Origin: Stenogyne calaminthoides
Lineage: Eukaryota; Streptophyta; Magnoliopsida; Lamiales; Lamiaceae
Assembly: GCA_037126765.1 (NCBI GenBank)
Contig: JBBCBC010000016.1
Location: forward strand, 15,984,728-16,048,727
DNA length: 64,000 nt
Reading direction: 5' to 3'
Below, piece after piece: positions 45,861-57,052 of the stretch. The translations under genes were made by a program, and so were the position numbers. Below the pieces are notes generated by a model, which was not told the origin of the DNA, did not search any database, and saw nothing but the letters and a program-made list of their open reading frames with translations. The first letter of the stretch is position 1. Each line of letters opens with the position of its first letter.

Positions 45861-46930
45861 GTATTTTCTTTTGTATATTGAGAACATCATGTCCATAATC
45901 TGACAAATGTATGTTGCAAGTAATAAAAAACTAGATGACAATCATTAAGTTCTAATCTTCAAAAGGGTAAGTCTAACACATAAGTCCCCCCTTGCGTTCA
46001 GTAGCAACTCTTGCTCCATTTTCACATGTAAAGGCGACTTCACATACTAAGCGCCCTATGACACATGAGCCCCTTTTCACATTAGTGCAAATGTGAGAGC
46101 CATATCCAGTATCCAATACTAAGTAGTTAGCGATATTAGTGGACATGTTTATCTTAATAACAAACATACATGTTCTAGTGCTAGAAGCACCTAGTGTCTT
46201 CTTTTCAGCAATCAAAACCTTACAGTCCTTCTTCGAATGCCTTCTTCTACTTATAGTAGAGGCACATATCCTTATCTACCCGCTCCTTCTTTTGAACACC
46301 ATCTTAGTAATGATAACTTTCAAAAGTCTTGAGTGCGTTGTGATGTTTAGGCATGGTAACCGTCTTATTCATATTGTAGTTACTTAGCGAAGCTAAAATA
46401 TGAATTAAGAACAAGCGGAGGATAAGCGTAAATGAAAACGTTGGTCTTTTAGCTCAAAGCCTAAATTACCAAGTTTATCAATTATGCTTCATCATTAGCA
46501 TATGAGATGAAATTTTCCCTTCTTTAGCTAACTGGCATCTGAACAAATCTCTCATCACTTCATAAATCTCAAAATGAGATTCAGAATCAAAGAGATCTTT
46601 CAGATGCTGGAGCATCTAGAAGAGATCCATTTTCTCATGTTGCCTGTGTATATCGAGAGTCATGCCAAGCAACATCACACATTGAGCCTGGGAAGCATCC
46701 TCTTGATGCTTCTTACATTCTTCTTCGTCAAATGTGGCGATCTCAGTACCAACCTTAAAATGGCGGGATATCGTGTCCAACACATACTCAATGTTTTCTT
46801 GCCTTAGCACCAAACACATGTTTGATTGTCGATCCGAAAAAATTTGGCTGTGCAATTTAGTTTGTTTCCAAAACACATCTCAATAACAGTTATACATTTC
46901 AACTAACCAAGAGAAATAAAATAAAATGGG
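45861..46930 (-). pseudogene. D2 gag and protease remnant
   Basis: The minus frame 45973-46215 encodes ANYLVLDTGYGSHICTNVKR, a protease with the DTG active site kept (LDTG near 46124-46113), followed by a decayed VGNGA segment reading ENGARVAT. Upstream, the minus frame 46616-46876 encodes an 86-codon Gag piece with LRQENIEYVLDTISRHFKVGTEIATFDEEECKKHQEDASQAQCVMLLGM, the N-terminal helical part of Copia Gag. The zinc knuckle near 46240 (CRLLL..-type on the minus strand) is not clear. Confidence 0.75.
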
Positions 46931-47754
46931 AATTAAACACATAATTCCTATGATCAATATTCAGCAATCAAAATAAACATGGCCTTTCTTTTTTGTTTAT
47001 TTTGTCTCCATTATTTTCACATATTCAACGACCTCATCGGAAGAATACGAATTTATATCTAATATAAATTATAATGGACTAGGATCCACATTCCTACTAT
47101 CTAATCATAATCGGTGATCATTACAATAGCATAAGCTGGTAGGTCTCCAAACCCGATTGCAAAGCGCAATTCTAGTTTGTCGAACCTGGTTAATTGATAT
47201 CACTATCCTTTGTTCCCGCGATTTAAGCGAAACAAAGTTAAGTTGGTTTACAACCATCAAGTGGCGACATTTCATGCCCCTATAAAAGTCCCGTTAGATG
47301 TAGATTCGAGCAAAAGACGAGGGTCTTTAAGTACTTATTGGAACGAAATCTCCGGTTTACTTTTAATTTTGATGGGAGACATCTTATCAAATTAATGATA
47401 AAACCATATTTTAGTGAGGAACATTTTAAAGGCGGGGGTATTAATTACTTAATCGAGATCCAACATGTTAATCTACATCACATTTGAGCAATTATTGGGC
47501 GCCGCCTACCCAAACATGATATATACGGACTAACAAATATTTGGACGTCGCCTACCCAAACAATTAATACGGTCCGACAATTATTGGGCGCCGCCTACCC
47601 AAACAATTATAATGCGGACTGTAAATGCGTTAACGAATTAATTTAAATAAGTTAACCAAGTGGGATTTTAATAATCATCAAGATTATTAAACAAAATTCA
47701 AAATTCAATTTTAATTTTATTTAATCCAATTTCAATCAATTATTAAAACATAAT
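46931..47754 (-). other. D2 5' leader, part next to gag
   Basis: AT-rich, matching 6100-7060 of D1. It contains the three GGCGCC repeats. It ends at ATAAT (47750-47754), the target-site duplication of E. The leader continues after E at 54275. Confidence 0.65.
47495..47605. repeat. Three tandem repeats with GGCGCC core in the D2 leader
   Basis: ttgggcgccgcctacccaaaca occurs at 47495-47516 and 47584-47605, and a variant ttggacgtcgcctacccaaaca at 47541-47562. The period is about 45 bp. Between units lie AT-rich spacers with 'acggac'. The same three-unit arrangement, more diverged, is found in D1. Confidence 0.9.
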
Positions 47755-49151
47755 TGTTGGTCCCGGTGGGAAAACCCATTTTGCGCGTGCGGAAGCAAAA
47801 CATTTCGTTGCGGTGCATATAAAACAGGGGTGAAGGAATGGTGATTCCAGATTTTTCTCTTTTTGAGTTCATGTGTTGTGTCTTGCTTATAATCGAATGC
47901 GTACGACAAGATAAGAACGTAAAGCAGTAAACAAAACAACAATGTATAGTGTTTCGGAGACTCAAGCTCCTACATCCGCTCTCCCGCATTCTAGGGAAAT
48001 TCCTTCAAACACTTCCAAGGCTTTTCGACTACCTCATGTAGTTTACTAACCTTTACAACTTTGAGCTTTTCGACTACCTCATGTAGTTTACTAACTCAAG
48101 CTGGACTTATCACCCTCTCGGGCTCGCCTCTAGATGTTTAACGAGTTCACTCAATGGGACTTATAACCCTCACTCGGGATTGCTAACAACTACCTCACTT
48201 CACCACTAGTTATCTCTTACGAGAATGGGGTTTGGGTTTGGTGTTGTCTCCAACTATGGTGAGATTTTCCCTTACATTTGTTTAGCCTCAATCTTTAAGG
48301 TTGGGAAAATCTCTCTAGCGTCAAGATACATCGTGGGTTGCTTAGATTGGGTTCTAGAACACTCTTTGAATATATGTGTATATCTCTGGACTTGTGTTCT
48401 ATGGTGTGAAAGCTTGTATATATGTTCTCTTAGCTCTGTAGCATCGTTTGCTATCTTCTTCGCACTTTCTGCGTAATAATGAAGGAAGAACTTGTATTTA
48501 TAGTGTGGATTTGAATATTTACGTTGGAAGAATCACATTCAAATCCATACTATTCTTTTATGAATTCTATGACTTTTTGAAATTTGGTTGTTTTCCTCTC
48601 ATTGGTCCATATAAATTTTGGATTGTGGCTATATTCCTCGATTTCTTTGCCGGAACATTGAGGTTATCTTGAGCATTGATACATTCTTGAGTCTTGATAA
48701 TTCTTGTGTCTTGATATCCTTTGTCTTGATCTTGATATCTTAGGTCTTCTAAGTCTTGATGTCTTACGAGTCTTGAGGAGATATCTTGATTGATATCTTG
48801 AGTCTTCATCTTTGAGTCTTTAGTTTCTCGGTTTCATCTTGAGTCTTTCGATTTCTCAATTTCATCTTGAGTCTTGATTCTTAGTTTCATCTTGAGTCTT
48901 TAGTTTCTCGGTTTCCTTTGAGTCTTCAAAACTCCGGTTTCATCTTTGAAACCGGTTTCTTCATAAACTTCTTGAGTCTTGAGAATCTTGAATCTATCTG
49001 ATCTATGTCTGCTGACTATCTGCGGTTACCAAATAACATCTGAACACTCTAAAGCTGAATCATGACTCATCTATCAAGATTATCTGAACATGTCATACTC
49101 GGGGTTTTGGGATCTAATCAAAATCTTCTTTATTAAATTCATTTCCCAACA
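47755..49151 (-). repeat. E LTR copy 1 (outer 3' LTR)
   Basis: tgttggtcccgg to tttcccaaca on the plus strand. Minus-strand TATA box ctataaata at 48495-48503. Between 48660 and 48960 the strand is a degenerate repeat of tcttgagtctt words. Confidence 0.88.
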
Positions 49152-50330
49152 ATTTCCCCACTTTTTGATGATGCAAAACCATCTTGTTACAACACTTTTA
49201 ACCTATACTCGAGGTTTGAGTTTTTTCTATTATAAGAATGGTATATCTCTTAACAATCAATTTATGATGAATCACCCAACAATTTCATCACCAAATAACA
49301 ATAATCGAGGCATATCAAATATAAAGACATGTAAAAAGATAATGAGGTATTATCTTTGAGCATAAAGATAAAGTTTCATTGATGTATGATAGGCTATTCG
49401 AGTTTCTGATGAACTTTTCAAAAGATAAAGACAAAAACATAAAAATTACAAGTCTCGGTCTTGGTCTTGATCTTCTTTGATCTTGGCTCGGCTCCTGGCC
49501 TAGTCTATCTCGAGCTCTCGGTGTCTTGGTGACATCTTGAGTCTCGAGTCTCTTGATTCAGCGGACCTTATACGTCGGGCATCTTGACACTCATCTTGGT
49601 GAGTTGGTTTCTTGACTTCGGAACATCGACCCTCAGTCTCTCTTACTTCTTGACCCTCGGGTCCACTTTTACTCGAATTTATCGATTTCTTCTTTGCGAT
49701 CGATCATTTCGACTAATCAAATCAACACATCTTGAGATCAACATATCATAATAGCATCGAGGTCATCATATCGGGTTAGCATATCGGGTTTATCATGATC
49801 TCGATCTCGATCTCGTCGATCTCTCTTTTTGCTCATCTACGATTTGCAACCTTCTCTTTGATTTCTTTGGTTTTAGCTTTTTCTTACGATTTTGCCACAT
49901 TTCATCAGTTTGACTTGAACTCATTTAACTCATCTAATCTTGATCAGTCTCGTCTGTAACCTCGTCTGATCTCGATCATCTACTTTTGATTATGTGAGTT
50001 CCCCCTCAATTTGTTCTTTTGTTCCCCCTCAACTTGTTATCTGTAAATTATCTTGAATAACACAAGTTGATAATGTTTTTCAGCATAGAAAAATATCTAA
50101 CAATTTCTCGATTGATAAAAATGCCAAAACATCGAGTATATATGCATTTTTTAAAAGCGGGTTTTCTTTAAAAAGATATATTCAATTGGTCACTCTGAAA
50201 TTAGTGAACCTTTTGAACTCTGCTTTGATATCAATTGTTGGTATCGGATCGAAAACGAGTTTAAAAAAATAGATATGCTTTCGGCGATCACTCGAAAAAG
50301 TAATCTTTTGAGCACTGCTCTGATACCACT
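49152..50330 (-). other. E internal region 1, non-coding
   Basis: Minus-strand polypurine tract aaaaagtgggg at its left edge (49157-49167), minus-strand primer site at its right edge. No frame longer than about 60 codons lies wholly in it. Two words ttccccctcaa (minus: ttgagggggaa) at 49999-50009 and 50022-50032 recall the multiple polypurine motifs described for Sireviruses. The middle is rich in gatc and tcga words. Confidence 0.75.
50316..50330 (-). promoter_or_regulatory. E primer-binding site, copy 1
   Basis: Plus strand tgctctgataccact, so the minus strand reads agtggtatcagagca right after the LTR end accaaca. This is an exact match to the usual tRNA-iMet site of Copia elements. Confidence 0.9.
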
Positions 50331-51714
50331 TGTTGGTCGATTGGGAAAACCCATTTCTTGGCGATGCGGAAGCAAAACATTTTGTTCGGTGCATATAAAA
50401 GCGGGGTGAAGGAATGGTGATTTCAGATTTTTCTCTTTTTGAGCTCATGTGTTGTGTCTTGCTTATAATCGAATCGTATGACAAGATAAGAATGTAAGCG
50501 ATAAACAACACAATAATGTATAGTGGTTAGGAGACTCAAGCTCCTACATCCACTCTCACTTGTTCTGGGAAATTTCTTCAAACACTTCTAAGAACTACAT
50601 TTACCTACATAGTTTACTAACCTTTACAACTTTGAGCTTTCGACTACCTCTGTGGTTTACTAACTCATTTGGACTTATCACCCTCTCGGGCTCGCCTCTA
50701 GATGTTTAACGAGTTCACACTCAATGGGACTTATAACCCTCACTCGGGATTGCCTAACAACTACCTCACTTCTGGCTAGTTATCTCTTTACGAGAATGGG
50801 GTTTGGGTTTGGTGTTGTCTCCAACTATGGTGAGATTTTTCCCTTACATTTGTTTAGCCTCAATCTTTAAGGTTGGGAAAATCTCTCTAGCGTAGGATAC
50901 ATCGTGGGTTTCTTAGATTGGGTTCTAGAACACTCTTTGAATATATGTGTATATCTACGGACTTGTGTTACATGGTGTGAAAGCTTGAGTATATGTTCTC
51001 TTAGCTCTGTAGCATCGTTTGCTATCTTCTTAGCACTTTTCACGTAATAATGAAGGAAGAACTTGTATTTATAGTGTGGATTTGAAATTTCCGTTGGAAG
51101 AATCACATTCAAATCCATCTTATTCTTTATAAGATTCTGCGGCTTTTTCATTTGGTTGTCTTTCCTCTCATTGGTAATTTGGATTCAACGGCTATATTCC
51201 TCACTTTCTTTGCTTGGAACATTCGGGTTATCTTGAGCATTGATACATTCTTTGAGTCTTGATAATTCTTGTGCCTTCGATATCCTTTGTCTTGATCTTG
51301 ATATCTTGATCTTCTAAGTCTTGATTGTCTTACGAGTCTTGAGATATCTTGATTGATATCTTGAGTCTTCATCTTTGAGTCTTTAGTTTCTCGATTTCAT
51401 CTTGAGTCTTTCGGTTTCTCGGTTTCATCTTTGAGTCTTGATTCTCGATTTCATCTTGAGTCTTTAGTTTTCGGTTTCACCTTTGAGTCTTCAAAACTTT
51501 CGGTTTCATCTTGAAACTTGGTTTCTTCATAAACTTCTTGAGTCTTGAGAATCTTGAATCTATCACGATCTATATCTGGCGACTATACGGTGCAAATAAC
51601 ATCTGAACACTCTGGCCTGAATCATGACTCATCTATCAAGATTATCTGAACATGTCATACTCGGGGGTTTTGGGATCTAATCAAAATCTTCTTTATTAAA
51701 TTCATTTCCCAACA
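50331..51714 (-). repeat. E LTR copy 2 (shared middle LTR)
   Basis: Same sequence as copy 1 with scattered differences. TATA box (minus) at 51066-51074. It has a primer site on its left (50316-50330) and a polypurine tract on its right, so it serves as 5' LTR for one internal region and as 3' LTR for the other. Confidence 0.88.
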
Positions 51715-52874
51715 ATTTCCCCTTTTTTGATGATGCAAAACCATCTTGTTACAACACTTTTTAACCTATACTCGGGTTTGGTTTTTCTATTATAAGAATG
51801 GTATATCTCTTAACAATCAATTCGTGATGAATCACCTGACAATTTCATCACCAAATAACAATAATCGGGCATATCAAATATAAAGACATGTAAAAAGATA
51901 ATGAGGTATTATCTTTGAGCATAAAGATAAAGTTTCATTGATGTATGATAGACTATTCAGATTTTGATGAACTTTTCAAAAGATAAAGACAAAAACATAA
52001 AAAATTACAAGTCTCGGTCTTGGTCTTGATCTTCTTTGATCTTATTTCGGCTCTTGGCCTCGGGTCTATCTGAGCTCTCGGTATCTTGATGACATCTTGA
52101 GTCTCGGTCTCTTGATTCAGCGGACCTTATCGTCCGGGGGCATCTTGACACTCATCTTGGTTGAGTTCGGTTTCTTGACTTCGGACACGACCCCGGGTCT
52201 CGACCCTCAGTCACTTTTACTCAATTTATCGATTTCTTCTTTGCTGATCGATCATTTCGACTAATCGGATCAACACATCTTCGAGATCAACATATCGAGA
52301 ATAGCATCGGTCATCATATCGAGGTTAGCATATCGGGTTTATGGTTTATCATATCGATCTCGTCGATCTCTTTTGCTTTCATCTTGATTTGCAACCTTCT
52401 CTTCGATTTCTTTGGTTTTAGCTTTTCCTTACGATTTTGAGCTCATCAGTTGACTTGAACTCATTTAACTCATCGATCTCGATCGGTCTCATCTCTCTTG
52501 ACCTCGTCGATCTCGATCATCTACTTTTGATTCCGTGAGTTCCCCCTCAATTTGTTCTTTTGTTCCCCCTCAACTTGTTATCTGTAAATTATCTTGAATA
52601 ACACAAGTTGATAATGTTTTGGCATAGAAAAATATCCTAACAATTTCTCAATTGATAAAGATGACAAAACATCAGTATATATGCATTTTTAAAGAAACGG
52701 GTTTTTCTTTAAAAAGATATGTTCAGGTGGTCACTCTGAAATTAGTGAACCTTTTGAACTCCTGCTTTGATATCAATTGTTGGTATCAGATCAGAGACAG
52801 TTTAAAAAAAAATAGATATGCTCAGGCGATCACTCTGAAAAAGTAATCTTTTGAGCACCTGCTCTGATACCACT
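51715..52874 (-). other. E internal region 2, non-coding
   Basis: Near-copy of internal region 1, with the same edges and the same paired ttccccctcaa words (about 52540-52550 and 52563-52573). The region next to the primer site (52720-52874) is an imperfect tandem duplication. Confidence 0.75.
52860..52874 (-). promoter_or_regulatory. E primer-binding site, copy 2
   Basis: Same sequence and position relative to LTR copy 3 as the site at 50316-50330. Confidence 0.9.
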
Positions 52875-54269
52875 TGTTGGTCCCGGTGGGAAAACCCATT
52901 TTGCGCGTGCGGAAGCAAAACATTTTGTTGCGGTGCATATAAAATAGGGGTGAAGGAATGGTGATTCCAGATTTTTCTCTTTTGAGCTCATGTGTTGTGT
53001 CTTGCTTATAATCGAATGCGTATGACAAGATAAGAATGTAAAGCAGTAAACAACACAATAATGTATAGTGGTTGGAGACTCAAGCTCCTACATCCCTCTC
53101 GCTTGTTCTAGGGAAATTTCTTCAAACAACTTCACAAAGAACTTTACATTTTCTCTCTGTAGTTTACTAACCTTTACAACTTTGAGCTTTTTTCGACTAC
53201 CTCGTAGTTTACTAACTCAAATTTGGACTTATCACCCTCTCGGGCTCGCCTCTAGATGTTTAACGAGTTCACACTCAATCGGGACTTATAACCCTCACTC
53301 GGGATTGCTTAACAACTACCTCCTTCACCACTAGTTATCTCTTTACGAGAATGGGGTTTGGGTTTGGTGTTGTCTCCAACTATGGTGATTTTTCCCTTAC
53401 ATTTGTTTTTAGCCTCAATCTAAGGTTGGGAAAATATCTCAAAACGTAGGATCATCGTGGGTTCTTAGATTGGGTTACAGAACACTCTTTGAATATATGT
53501 GTATATCTCGGACTTGTGTTACATGGTGTGAAAGCTTGAGTATATGTTCTCTTAGCTCTGTAGCATCGTTTGCTATCTTCTTCGCACTTCCACGTAATAA
53601 TGAAGGAAGAACTTGTATTTATAGTGTGGATTTGAATATTCTGATTGGAAGAATCACATTCAAACCCATACTATTCTTTGTAAGATTCTGCGACTTTTTC
53701 ATCTTTGGTTGTCTTCCTCTCGTTAGTCCGTATAATTTGGATTCATTTATATTCTCGATTTCTTCGCCGGAACATTGAGGTTATCTTGAGCATTTGATAC
53801 ATTCTTGAGTCTTGATAATTCTTGTGCCTTGATATCCTTTGTCTTCGATCTTGATATCTTGATCTTCTAAGTCTTGATGTCTTACGAGTCTTGAGATATC
53901 TTGATTGATATCTTGAGTCTTTAGTTTCTCGATTTCATCTTTGAGTCTTTCGATTTCTCGGTTTCATCTTGAGTCTTGGTCTCGGTTTCATCTTTGAGTC
54001 TTTAGTTCTCGGTTTCCTGTTTGAGTCTTGGCTTTCGGTTTTCATCTTTGAAACTTCGGTTTCATCTTTGAAACTTTCGATTTCTTGGCTCTTGAGTCTT
54101 GAATCTTGAGAATCTATCGTCTATATCTTGTTATCTGCGGTGCGGATAACATCTTGAACACTCTAAAAGCTGAAACGACTCATCTATCAAGATTATCACC
54201 CGAGCATATAAATCTTTCGGGGTTTTGGGATCTAATCAAAATCTTCTTTATTAAATTCATTTCCCAACA
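52875..54269 (-). repeat. E LTR copy 3 (outer 5' LTR)
   Basis: Same boundaries as copies 1 and 2. TATA box (minus) at 53616-53624. The right end cccaaca abuts ATAAT (54270-54274). Confidence 0.88.
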
Positions 54270-54274
54270 ATAAT

Positions 54275-55454
54275 TAATCCAATTAATTAATAAGTTAGGT
54301 CCAACCTTTTAAAACCCATTATAAAAATTAAAAATATTATTTTAAAAAACAAGTTTTAACATATTTTTTTTATCAAACTATCTTTCCAAAATTTCAGAAT
54401 TACAAAGTGGCCAAACAAAGCCTTAAGAAAATAATTTCTTTTATTAAAAGCAGGGGCTTTTTGCAATTTCTGAAAAATTTATGGGAGTTTGCAAACAGGG
54501 GCCTGGTGAGAATCAAATTCTCAAACCAAGCCCTCACCATTGACGCAAGGCAAGAGTTCGGCCCATACAACCACCCTTCCGGCACAATGGTCATCATCCG
54601 CTACCTCCCGTCCAAGACATCTGCCATCGGCGTCGCCTCGCGATCTCAGTGGATCGCCGCTGCTTCGGCCCGATTCACGGCAGATCGTCGCTCATACGCC
54701 ATGAAAGTGGCAGCTGTGCCGGCGAATTCGCAGCAAATCGCCGCCTCGAGCGAAACCCAGATCGTTGCCATCGCCGAAACGTAGCAGCGAATCATCACCG
54801 TTCCGCGCGATGCTCGACGAATAGCCGCCAACGCTTGCGAAATTGCTATCGCCGCCGCCGTCCCACAGCAGTCCAAAGTCGATGGTGGTTCTAAACCCAA
54901 TTGAAATTTGGCCGCATCAAGACCGGCGTCTTGTGACCCTAGGTCGATCTGGTTTCTGACCATGATCGATGGCCACCGCTTACTTGTTCTCAGCGGATGG
55001 CCGCCGCAGCGAAGCAATCTTGGGGACGCCGAAACGATCATCGCCGCCTCGGTATGATTTCGCAGATCGCCGTCGAGGTAATCACAGCGCCCGCCGGGTT
55101 CCTATCTTTCGCCCAGCGAAATTTGAAACCGCCGACGGCCAGTGGCGGCGGCGTTCAGCTCTGGTTGTGCTGCGATGGTTTCAATCAAAATTGTTTCACC
55201 ATCACCAGAAATTAATTTGGTCAATTAGGCGATGGAGGCTGATTTGTGTATTGAATCAGGCGATAGTATTCCAAATAAATTTGCACAGATATTGATTCAA
55301 CTATTCATTCAACTGGGTATGGATTTTATTCCAATAATCAATTGAATATTAATAAACAAATCAAATTTGCATTATTAATAGTGATTTCAGGCAAATAAAA
55401 TACCCACGAAAATTACGCAATTAAATCAAGAGCCTGAAGGCTGCGAAATGCAAT
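54275..55454 (-). other. D2 5' leader, part next to 5' LTR, with GC-rich block
   Basis: It continues the D leader after E. The first 110 bp are AT-rich; about 54500-55170 is GC-rich with many cgcc and gccg words. Overlapping frames exist on both strands (plus 54407-54784, 125 codons; minus 54646-55041, 131 codons), but none has a recognised family and the high GC alone makes long frames likely. The primer site expected near 55440-55454 is only weakly readable (minus: attgcatttcgcagcc). Confidence 0.6.
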
Positions 55455-57052
55455 TGTTGGAATTTAGAAGCGAACAAAAAATACGTAGGCGCGAAAATTA
55501 AAGTTCACCAACAATGAGCGATTAATTGCGTAATTAAATACGAGTAAGCGTTAACAAAATTCTTACGATGAATTAAATGCGGATTCCTCAACTATGTTAT
55601 CCACGTGTGATCGTTTACTAATGCATTGAAGATCTGAAATCGTCGTTGAATCCGAGATGAATTTCTTTAGGAAAATTCTAAATTAGAATTTTATGGAGAA
55701 AATATGAACTGGCGTATTATGAATTCTCCGAGTACCGTATATATAGAGAAAAGCGAAATTTTAAATCTTAAGCTAACCTTTATTAGGAAAAATCTCTAAT
55801 GAAATAAATCTCTTAGATTTATTTCCCACATATAATCTCTACGGATTTAAATCCCTTATATAAAAAAATCTCTACGATTTATTTCCATATATATTAAATC
55901 CTACAATAATATTTCAAATATTATTATTGGGAATTCTTATTTAATTAAATCTAATTTAATTAAATATTAATAATAATTAATTCCAAATTAATCTATTATT
56001 AATTACTTCTCCATAAATTAAATATTAAATCTAATTTAACATTTAATCAACCAACTATAATTAGTAAACAACCATTACTTGTTGTGTGACACATAGACCC
56101 TAAATATATCGAAATTTATTAGTCAGTAGCGGTCTTAATTGAACCCTAGACAATAAATCTGACATTTTCAATATATGAGGTACGTTGCGAGAAATGTGCA
56201 ACTACATGTAACTGAAACATGGGTTATTACAATTTCCTCCTTTCATTCAAGAATACTCGATTAAGTCTTGAACATGATGAAGTGTCTATTCAAATAACTT
56301 AATCAATTTATCTCCAATCACTAATTGATCATGTATGTCACACTTAGCCACAAAGTCTAAGTTGACGTGCATCGGCCGATGACTTTGATCGATTATGATG
56401 AGAAGATGAGTATCTCTCTAAATCCACTTTGAGGAATGAATCTATATTTGTCTCAACTACCATGCACATGAACCGTGATTAACTCAATCAAAACCATATC
56501 TACCCATAGGCGGGTCTGCAAGCGTCGGTCATGGTCAAAGTTCATCATTTCACACATGTCGCGTGCGTATTGACCTCAAGTCAAAGGAGTATCGCGATCG
56601 CTCCCACTAACAAAGAGACACCCGTACACACATATAGTGGAACTATATCAAAGCGGTTTTCGGATGGGTATACCAATACCCTCTAAGGTATTTGTGCATC
56701 CATCATGAGATACCTAGTATCTCGTAGTAAGTGAGATCTTACCACTCTCTCTAAGAGTATGATGCAGATCATGGCACTACAATCTCCGTTCTTCATCAAT
56801 ATCCCATTCTTGATGATCCTTGATCGGATTTATTTGAGAATCATGCTTAAGTCATCGAGTTTTCACAACTTCAATGGCAAATGATGATTTCGTGGGAACA
56901 CTTGCGTGAATAAATGCAAACAATCAAACATAATATTCAAACAAGTGTATTGCCATACATTAATATTAAATGAACTATAATATTAAATCAAACTAAATAT
57001 CATCGAGCATTATGTCCCATCTGATAGATTGTCTACAGGACGACCTTTAACA
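55455..57052 (-). repeat. D2 5' LTR (right copy)
   Basis: Counterpart of 41392-42982 over its full length. Minus TATA box near 55739-55746, AT-rich repeat block about 55790-56030. Right end ctttaaca followed by GTGAAG of element A. Confidence 0.85.

Larger units (their letters stand above)
47755..54269 (-). mobile_element. Element E: non-coding LTR element in tandem form (LTR-int-LTR-int-LTR)
   Basis: There are three LTRs of about 1.39 kb (47755-49151, 50331-51714, 52875-54269) and two internal regions of about 1.17 kb (49152-50330, 51715-52874). All lie on the minus strand, and one target-site duplication ATAAT (47750-47754 and 54270-54274) flanks the whole. Each internal region starts (minus strand) with a perfect tRNA-Met primer site and ends with a polypurine tract, but has no gag or pol text. 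LTR start (TGTTGGGAAATGAATTTAAT) and end (GGGACCAACA) resemble element A, so E is probably a non-autonomous Sirevirus relative. Confidence 0.9.
41386..57052 (-). mobile_element. Element D2: Copia family D element on the minus strand, nested in A
   Basis: Two D LTRs (41392-42982 and 55455-57052) enclose, on the minus strand, a leader, gag, protease, integrase, RT and RNase H, with element E inserted in the leader. Without E the element is about 9.15 kb. The flanks on both sides belong to element A. A 6-bp GTGAAG occurs at 41380-41385 and at 57053-57058. It would be the duplication if the LTR begins at tggttgtgttgg (41386), but the standard start TGTTGG is at 41392, so the exact left edge is open. 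Confidence 0.85.

Noticed and set aside
48660..48960. CRISPR-like or satellite array of tcttgagtctt words
   Set aside because: Spacing is irregular and there are no unique spacers. It is a simple-sequence stretch within each E LTR and recurs at 51230-51540 and 53780-54120.
54407..55295. Possible host gene in the GC-rich block (125-codon plus frame, 131-codon minus frame, 108-codon plus frame)
   Set aside because: Frames overlap on both strands, no domain is recognisable, and the block lies inside the D2 leader between E and the 5' LTR. High GC alone yields few stops.
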